Shown piece after piece: positions 57,540 to 64,000 of a stretch of 64,000 bases of DNA (within the stretch, counting starts at the first letter, position 1; every line of letters starts with the position of its first letter). Origin of the DNA: Tieghemiomyces parasiticus. Lineage: Eukaryota > Kickxellomycota > Dimargaritomycetes > Dimargaritales > Dimargaritaceae. Location of the stretch: positions 1 through 64,000 of the forward strand of contig JANBPT010000119.1 of the NCBI GenBank assembly GCA_027575765.1. Direction: 5' to 3'. A program made the position numbers and the translations under genes. Under the pieces are notes generated by a model. The model ran no database searches and was not told where the DNA came from. It saw only the letters and a list, made by a program, of their open reading frames with translations.

Positions 57540-59869
57540 ATGTCCAAGATACCACTCCAGGAGTTTAGTCAGCGCCCGTCCGCATCGGCCTATAGTGTGG
57601 CCGCCGAGCAGCGCCCGAAAGCCACCTTCGATCCGGAGGCCCTGAACGCCATACTCGAGCCCGACAACCGCGAGAACCGCCGTCGCCTCAAACAGTTCAT
57701 GGTTGACCGCTATGAACTGTACGCCCCGCGTTATGACATCCCACTGGCCGAGGAGCGTGACCTCGCCTACCGCCGTCTCCGCCTCATTGGCCAGGCCGGG
57801 TTCATTTCGGTGCTCGACTTTGAGCGTAACCCCTTGAATATCTTTGCCGGTAAGTACCACGGATATGCGCGCCATGGGGGGGGGCTAAGAGACGGATACG
57901 GCGAAGATTTCTCCTCCACCTTCATGCCGCACGCCAACTTGGAAGGGACGCCAGCAGCTATCATTCTTTAATTGTTGTTGGATTGCCCAAACCCGGCACT
58001 GCAGCCATTGTTTACTGTCCTAATTGATTTGCTCCACGTTTCCCATGAAGCGACCCCATTTTCCCATTCACAGTCCATGAGGTTATGGGTATTATCGACG
58101 GTGGCACAACCACTAAAATGACCGTTCACTTCAACCTGGTAAGCTACAGTGTGACCTTTTGGTTCCCTACGCCGAGAACTGCCGCGTGATGACTAGCATT
58201 AACGAGACATCTGCCTCTTTGCTACCATAGTATTGACTCAGCCACCCACTACAATTTTGATTGATCGACTACTACCGCCCTTTCCTAGTTCGGCGGTACG
58301 CTCATCAAGCTGGGTACCGAGCGCCACCGTTATCTCATTCCCGATGTTGATAACCTGGATGCCATCGGTTGCTTCGGCCTCACCGAACTGGGCTACGGTA
58401 ACAACGCCATCGAGATGGAGACGACCGCCGTCTACGATGCCCAAACGCAGGAGTTCGTCATCCACAGCCCCACGACCAAGAGCCAGAAATTCTGGATCAC
58501 CAATGGCGCGATACACGCCAAATACTGCATTGTGTTCGCACAGACCAACGTCAACGGACAGGAAGAGGGCATCCACGCCTTCCTGGTGCCGATTCGCTAC
58601 CAGGACGGCAGTGTATACCCGGGCGTGACCATCCGGGACATGGGCCGCAAGCAGGACCTGGATGGCGTAGATAATGCCCTGTTGGCCTTCGACCACGTGC
58701 GCGTGCCCCGGGTCAACCTCCTCAACCGCCACTCGGATGTGGCACCCAACGGCCAGTTCACCTCCAAGATCGCCGGCCGGCGTAACCGGTTCATCCGGGT
58801 AGCCGACCAGCTGCTGAGCGGCCGCATCTGCATCGCTGCCCTGACCCTGGCGGCGGCTAAAGTAGCGCTCACCATTGCACTCCGCTACGCGGCGACTCGC
58901 CACACGGTGGGCCCCACGGGCAAGTCGGACGCGCCGATTCTCAGCTACCAGTTGCAGCAGCGCGCCCTCATCCCGCTCGTCACCCGCGTGGTGGCTCTCA
59001 ATTTCGGTCTCAACCACGTCAAGCGGGTGTGGATGAACCCCATGTCCGACCCCACTGAAGTGGTCCGTCTCACCTGTGTCATGAAGCCCCTGGTCACCTG
59101 GCATGTGGAGCGTGTGGGCACCATCTGCCGTGAGCGCTGTGGCGGTATGGGTTACCTCCGCTGCTCGCGTCTTTCCTCCGTCATTGGTCTCTCCCATGCC
59201 GGCATCACCGCCGAGGGCGACAACTCGGTGCTCATGCAGAAGGTGGCCAAGGAACTTCTCTCGGATGTCCAGAAGGGCCGCGTCCAGCTCGCCCGTCCTA
59301 CCCAGACCACCTCCCCGGCCACCTGGGACTTGGACAACCTGGCCACGTTTGTTGACTACCAGCGCCTGCGTCTCGGTGACCTTGTGGCCGAATTGAGCGG
59401 TAACCTCCAGCGCAAAATGAAGGCCGGCCAGACTTTGTTTGACGTCTGGATGCACGAGGAGTCCGACCTGATCCAGGCCCTGTCCCGTGCCTTCGGTGAG
59501 CTGGTGGCCCTGGAGCAATTCGTCCAGGCGGTCGAGGAGCAGCAGCGTGCGTCGAAGGGAGGGCTGGGCGAGATCCTCCACGCCATGTGCTACCTGTTCG
59601 GCCTGACCCTTATCGAGACGGACCTGGCTTGGTACCTCAGCAAGGGCTACCTTACCCCCGCCGTCGGCCGCACCGTCGGCGATCGCGTCCGCCAGAGCGT
59701 CGCGGCCCTGGCCCCCCAGATTTTGCACGTTATTGACGCCTTTGGTATCCCCGAGGCCTTGATCGGTGCCCCGCTCGCGGTGGACTGGGAACGGTACAAC
59801 GAGTACGACAACCGTGGTGAGGTGGTGGTCAGTGAGGAAACCAAGGTGACCCGCTCCTCCAAACTGTAA
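57540..59869 (+). CDS. ACOX: Peroxisomal acyl-CoA oxidase, copy 2
   Basis: Same enzyme type as the gene at 4306-6623, here on the plus strand. Exons 57540-57849, 58074-58138 and 58289-59869 have the same lengths (310, 65 and 1581 nt) and phases as copy 1, giving 651 residues. Catalytic glutamate in AEGDN, the TELGYGN and WITNG motifs and a C-terminal SSKL (PTS1) are all kept. Compared with copy 1, exons 1 and 2 show about 9 of 104 and 6 of 22 residue changes and the introns differ completely. From about residue 152 to the end only six residues differ, three of them at 412, 426 and 427 close to catalytic E434. The donors are GTAAGT and GTAAGC, and the acceptors are cleaner than in copy 1. It converges with the branching-enzyme gene. 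Confidence 0.93.
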
Positions 59870-60172
59870 AGTCAAGATAATTGGGATTAGCCCGTTCATA
59901 GATCTCTTTTTACTCAATGTGTTCCTTTCCGTCTACAGTTAACACTACTGGGCCTAATAAATAGTAAATGTTTTTTTTATGGACGATGCGCATTTCGTAT
60001 ACCAGGTATCAGACGACAACACAAATGGGAGGTATTCGAAGCACAAGACTACAGTATAGTTGAACAGCACTCTGTTTTGTATAAACCGAAAAAACGTATA
60101 GTAGTAAGATAAGATGGCAGACAAAACTAGAGAGGGTGACATGGAAGTGCTAGGGGAATGTCCGTTTTATGA
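59870..60172. terminator. Shared 3' region of convergent genes
   Basis: The 303 bp between the stops of acyl-CoA oxidase copy 2 (plus) and branching enzyme (minus) are AT-rich. CCTAATAAATAG at about 59953-59964 resembles a polyadenylation signal for the plus gene, and A/T runs serve the minus gene. Both transcripts probably end here. Confidence 0.45.
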
Positions 60173-62458
60173 TTATTTGGCGTGCAATCCAATGCAGGTG
60201 CGGGCCGGGATATAGACCTGGATATAGTTCGGGCGGTCGTTCCAAGGCTCCGGGGTGGTGTTGTAAACCTGGTTGACGTCAAGGCGGTTGTGGCCAAAGA
60301 ACTCGGGGGCATCCGAGTTAAGCACAATGTGGTGCGGGGCGGACCACATGGTGCCGATGCGGTAATCGGTGAAGCTCTGGGTGGGGTGGAAGTTGAAAAT
60401 GAAGAGTAGGTCACCGCGCTCGAACGCCACGACCTTATCACCCTCGTGCTTGGTCGACACCCAGTTGTGCTCGGAAGCCAGCCAGGGGTGGCTGGACTCG
60501 AGGTGGTGCATGGCGGCGTCCCAGTTCTTGAGGTATTGGTAACGCAGCAGCTTGTCCTCGATCAGATTGAACTGCCGACGGGCGTAATGGAAGCTGCTAT
60601 TGTTGCCTTCACGCGGGAAGTCCAGCCACTCCGGGTGGCCAAACTCGTTGCCTTCAAAGTTGAGGTAGCCCTCACCGCCTAGTCCGTAGGTGATGAGGCG
60701 GATCAACTTGTGCAGGGCCATGCCGCGGTCGATGATCGGGGTACGTTCCGTCAGGTCCGACATGTTGGTGTACATTTCCTTATCCATCAACCAAAAGGCC
60801 AAGGACTTGTCACCCACGAGGGCCTGATCGTGCGATTCGGCATAGGCGATAGTCTTCTCCTGGTAGCGGCGGTTGACCAGGTTGTGCGTAATGTCGCCCA
60901 TCTTCCAGTCGTCGTCGCGGACCTCCTTGAGTAGCTTGATCCACATGTCGGGCGTAGCCATGCCTAGGCGGTAGTCGAACCCGACGCCACCCTCGAGGAC
61001 CGGGCGGCACAGAGCCGGCATCCCAGACACATCCTCAGCCACCGTGATGACGTCCGGGTAAAGCTGGTGCAAGGTGTAATTGGCTAGCATCAGGTATCCC
61101 ACGGCCTCCTCGTCGACTGCGCCGCCAAAGTACTCGTCGTAGTGGCCGCTGAACCCAGTGGCGATCCCGTGGTGCTTGTAGAGCATGGAGGTGACACCGT
61201 CGAAGCGGAACCCGTCCATTTGGTACTCCTCCATGTAGAATCGGAGGTTGGAGAGCAGGAAGCGCAGGACCTCGTGGTGGCCATAGTTGAAGAGGCGGCT
61301 GTTCCAAAGTTCATGGCAACCGCGGGGGCCCTCGTGGAAATAGCAGTGGTCGGTGCCATCAAACTTGTTCAGGCCGTCCAAAACGTTGTTGCTAGCATGC
61401 GAATGAACCATATCCAGAAGCACCGTCATGCCCAGCCCGTGGGCGGTATCAATCAGCCGCTTGAGGTCTTCGGGAGTACCGTACCGACTTGAGGCGGCAA
61501 AGAAATTCGTGACCTGATAACCGAAGCTAGCGTAGTAGGCGTGTTCCATCACGGCCATGAGCTGAATGGTGTTGTAGCCCAGGGACTTGATGTACGGCAG
61601 GGTGACGTCCGTGAACTCGTTGTAGGTGCCAACGCGGGGCTCAGGCGTGGAAATTCCCACGTGGGCCTCATAGACGCGCAGGCTGGTCGGCTTGGGCGGC
61701 CGGGGGTGCTTCCATACATAGGCCTGCGGGGGATCCCAGTACACCGAGTCGTAAATCGGGCTAACGTTGAGATCCTGGGTGACGCGCTTGATCCAAGCTG
61801 GGACACGGTCGAACCGGACTCCGTCGGCGTTGGTGAAGGAAATCTTGACCTTGGTGTTGTGTGGGATAGCTGGGGTGCCGTCTGGGCGGTGCGGGATGGC
61901 GATCTCCCAGACCCCGTAGGGGTTCTTGGTCATGAGGTGCGACCGGTGGTCCCAACCGTTGAAGTCACCGATTAGGCAGGCGGTGACGGCGCCCGGGGCC
62001 CACTCGCGGTAAATGATGTGGGTCTTGGTGCGGTTAAAGCCAAACTTCTCGTAGCTGCGGCTGAAGGCATCCAGACTCTGTTCCGTTCGTACCAGCTTGT
62101 TGTACCAGTCTCGGAAATAGCTGTAGCGGCCACGCAGAGAAGCGGCATAGGGCTCGAGGTAAGAGTCAAGCTTGAACACGCCAGTGCCGTCGTGGGAATT
62201 CACCTCGTCCGAACCGCGATTGGTGGGGAAGGTGGCGGCAGGCGACTCGGAGGTCGACCCGGGCTGGGCCTCGAGGGCAGAGGAGGTGGGAGGGGTCAGG
62301 GCCGGGGCCGCGGCAGAGGCCTTTCCCAGTTTGTGGCTCGAGGCTAAGGCCTTGGGCGGGGTACGGACGCGCTGAGGCATGATGCTTCGTAAAGTAGAAT
62401 GTGGTGACTTGACGGGGGGTGACTGACAGTTGAAGTTACACGGGACAGTAGCTTGCAC
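60173..62458 (-). CDS. GBE1: 1,4-alpha-glucan (glycogen) branching enzyme
   Basis: GH13 enzyme that moves alpha-1,4 glucan segments to make alpha-1,6 branches in cytosolic glycogen synthesis. It is a single frame of 761 residues from the first ATG. Starting at the second ATG (62380, MPQRVRTPP) gives 735, nearer the usual 680-720, and the first 85 residues are a low-complexity Pro/Ala/Ser/Thr extension. The N-terminal helical and CBM48 region (about 95-235) includes REWAPGA and GDFNGWD. The catalytic barrel has DMVHSH (349-354), DGFRFDGV with nucleophile D420, VAED with acid/base E475, and ESHD with D544. [18 protein letters not shown] is the typical substrate-loop region. The C-terminal beta domain ends [13 protein letters not shown]. 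No intron is needed. No truncation is seen. Confidence 0.95.
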   Translation of the reverse strand: MQATVPCNFNCQSPPVKSPHSTLRSIMPQRVRTPPKALASSHKLGKASAAAPALTPPTSSALEAQPGSTSESPAATFPTNRGSDEVNSHDGTGVFKLDSYLEPYAASLRGRYSYFRDWYNKLVRTEQSLDAFSRSYEKFGFNRTKTHIIYREWAPGAVTACLIGDFNGWDHRSHLMTKNPYGVWEIAIPHRPDGTPAIPHNTKVKISFTNADGVRFDRVPAWIKRVTQDLNVSPIYDSVYWDPPQAYVWKHPRPPKPTSLRVYEAHVGISTPEPRVGTYNEFTDVTLPYIKSLGYNTIQLMAVMEHAYYASFGYQVTNFFAASSRYGTPEDLKRLIDTAHGLGMTVLLDMVHSHASNNVLDGLNKFDGTDHCYFHEGPRGCHELWNSRLFNYGHHEVLRFLLSNLRFYMEEYQMDGFRFDGVTSMLYKHHGIATGFSGHYDEYFGGAVDEEAVGYLMLANYTLHQLYPDVITVAEDVSGMPALCRPVLEGGVGFDYRLGMATPDMWIKLLKEVRDDDWKMGDITHNLVNRRYQEKTIAYAESHDQALVGDKSLAFWLMDKEMYTNMSDLTERTPIIDRGMALHKLIRLITYGLGGEGYLNFEGNEFGHPEWLDFPREGNNSSFHYARRQFNLIEDKLLRYQYLKNWDAAMHHLESSHPWLASEHNWVSTKHEGDKVVAFERGDLLFIFNFHPTQSFTDYRIGTMWSAPHHIVLNSDAPEFFGHNRLDVNQVYNTTPEPWNDRPNYIQVYIPARTCIGLHAK

Positions 62459-64000
62459 TGGGGTGGCGGACCTGTATCTTGACTACGGGGAAAGGGTTAC
62501 GATGTAGTCGTAGTCGTGGTTGCGACAGGGCTCGCACCGGAAGGTAAGAGCGAAAGGCTGAGGTGGTGAGGCTTACACGTAGGGGCGCTGCGTTCAAGCC
62601 GGGCGTTAGGGAAAGTAAAGCGTAGGGTTTGGGAGGGACGACGGAATGGGAAAGGAGAATGAACCAATGCAAATAGCGACCGAAGCGAGGGTTAGAACGG
62701 TGGTAGACAGGCAAGCTAGGGTGACGGGCTCGGCGGGTTGTCGTATATATGCAGAAAGGGCCCACGAGTGTGCAGGAATGGATGCGGGCCATGGCTTAAG
62801 ACCATTTACGTGGCACGTCCGAGCCTCCCCTTCCCGCCAATACCGGCCAGCTGAAGGATCCTCCCCTCCACCCCGATTTGATGGGTGATAAACGCGCGCG
62901 GGAAGCGCGGGAGTACACCCAGGCTCGCTTTCGGCTGAATTGCGTGGCAGATGGAAGACAAGGGTTTTCATCACACTGCTGGCCGCACGGTAAGTCGTCA
63001 GACACGGACGCTCGAAACCAACGGAGCCAGCCAGTGGGGGTTGGGTGATAAAATGAATGCGGGGAGGGAGGAGGGGGAGTATGGGATGGCTGATTCGATT
63101 CACAGCGACGGGTGTGAGTAAGGCCGATGGGGTCCACTTTATCTGACCGTCATTATGACCGTGTTGGTGTAGGGGGGTTCGCAGTCAGCACGGTAGGTGT
63201 GCGAATGACGGTAAATCATCCATCTGTTGAACCCTAACTAGGGTCCGCAAGAGCCTAGAGGTAGGATTGTCAGGGCGTGGCTATCTCCCCTGACTATTAG
63301 AGGAGGCGGATTATTGGCAGCCGCGGGCTTCCTCGGCCGGCGGCGAGGGTGAACAGGCATGGCCAGAGTAGCTTACACGTACGCCAAAGGTCGAAGCGCC
63401 GCCAAATTAGCGGGGACGTTGCCCGAATGCGCCGAGACCAGGTGTGCAAGGCCAGGGATGCGTAAAATCGGTATTATGACGTAGATAGGTCTGGTGTGGT
63501 GAAGAACAGCCGTGTGATTGGCCCTAGCCGGTAACTACGAGTGCACACTCTCACACTCAGGCCAAACAGAGCGTGGCATCGGTACTGGCCGACATTGGCG
63601 GCCAGTGTCTAGAATGGTTCGATTGCGGAAAAAGGCTCAAGACCTTCGTGGGATGACATTGTGTAAATAGTTACCAAAGAGGTTTGACCAACACTCGGCA
63701 GCTTGAGGTAGAATAACTGTAGAAAGGTATATATACATAAATAACTATGGAGAGGGTCTAGCGCAACACGCACATTCAGCCCCACTGCAGCGTCCCCAAC
63801 AACTCCTATGCCTTGTAAAACTGAGAGTTTTAGCGTGGAGTCATCGACAGAATGGGCCACGTATGGCGCTTGCCCAGTGTATATCAGTGCCCTTGCGAAT
63901 AATGCCGGCTAAAGGAGGTGCATATGATGGACCATGATAAGCGAGCTCAGACAGTTCAAGCCAAGGGTGAATAGGACTGTGGCCGACGATCCAGAGTAGT
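62459..64000. other. Intergenic to window end
   Basis: Promoter region of the branching enzyme, then about 900 bp with no supported gene. Frames at 62606-63137 on the minus strand overlap each other and show no product. Confidence 0.45.
62742..62751 (-). promoter_or_regulatory. TATA-like box, branching enzyme
   Basis: On the minus strand GCATATATAC lies about 285 bp upstream of ATG 62458 (about 360 bp from ATG 62380). Assigned by motif and position only. Confidence 0.3.

Noticed and set aside
58238..59917. A 559-codon open frame antisense to acyl-CoA oxidase copy 2, with a 349-codon counterpart antisense to copy 1 (4447-5496)
   Set aside because: Long antisense frames arise from GC-rich codon bias in the sense gene. 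The translation is low-complexity (His/Gly/Val/Gln-rich), has no domain, and its presence in both copies follows from their near-identity.

Overview
The window looks like genomic DNA of a fungus, probably an early-diverging lineage. The evidence is gene structure and content: short spliceosomal introns with GTAAGT-type donors and CAG/TAG acceptors, peroxisomal acyl-CoA oxidases ending in SKL, a Yar1-type ribosome chaperone, the alpha subunit of the AP-2 clathrin adaptor, a HAM1-like lipid-binding protein, a fungal-style homeodomain protein and small secreted proteins with Kex2-like dibasic sites. The lineage is inferred from gene content and not shown by any marker gene. Exon coordinates were built by hand from splice consensus, reading frame and remembered family sequences; no alignment was run.

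Left part (1-18 kb). A decayed gene (652-1080) sits about 1.4 kb upstream of an intact paralogue (2478-2957) encoding a small secreted protein. Next comes the first of two acyl-CoA oxidase genes (minus strand, 4306-6623). A mostly empty 4-5 kb follows, holding one copy of a roughly 110-bp dispersed repeat whose other copy is near 3.5 kb. Then come a small three-exon gene of unknown function (11229-11700), a Nudix hydrolase (12935-14396, minus) and a homeodomain transcription factor (16494-18029, minus) with a G-quadruplex-capable tandem repeat just upstream of its start.

Middle (18-32.5 kb). About 14 kb holds no gene I can support: only short overlapping frames, microsatellites and unique-looking sequence. 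The genes elsewhere are easy to see, so this desert contrasts with the rest of the window.

Right part (32.5-64 kb). Genes are dense: YAR1 (minus), a lysine-rich secreted protein (34715-35128), AP-2 alpha in nine exons (minus, 36761-40887), a HAM1-like gene with an in-frame amber codon (minus, 41627-44095), a WD40 protein resembling the N-terminal half of TBC1D31/WDR67 (plus, 46156-49011), an SLC41/MgtE-type divalent-cation transporter (minus, 49386-51333), an unrecognised two-exon gene (52607-53745), the second acyl-CoA oxidase (plus, 57540-59869) and glycogen branching enzyme (minus, 60173-62458).

The genes do not form one pathway. Most are housekeeping functions: peroxisomal beta-oxidation, glycogen synthesis, endocytosis, metal transport and ribosome assembly. 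The points most worth a second look are the mosaic identity of the two inverted acyl-CoA oxidase genes, the decayed tandem secreted-protein pair, the TBC1D31-like gene without a TBC domain, the amber codon in the HAM1-like gene, and the gene desert. I found no clear defence system, biosynthetic cluster or intact mobile element.
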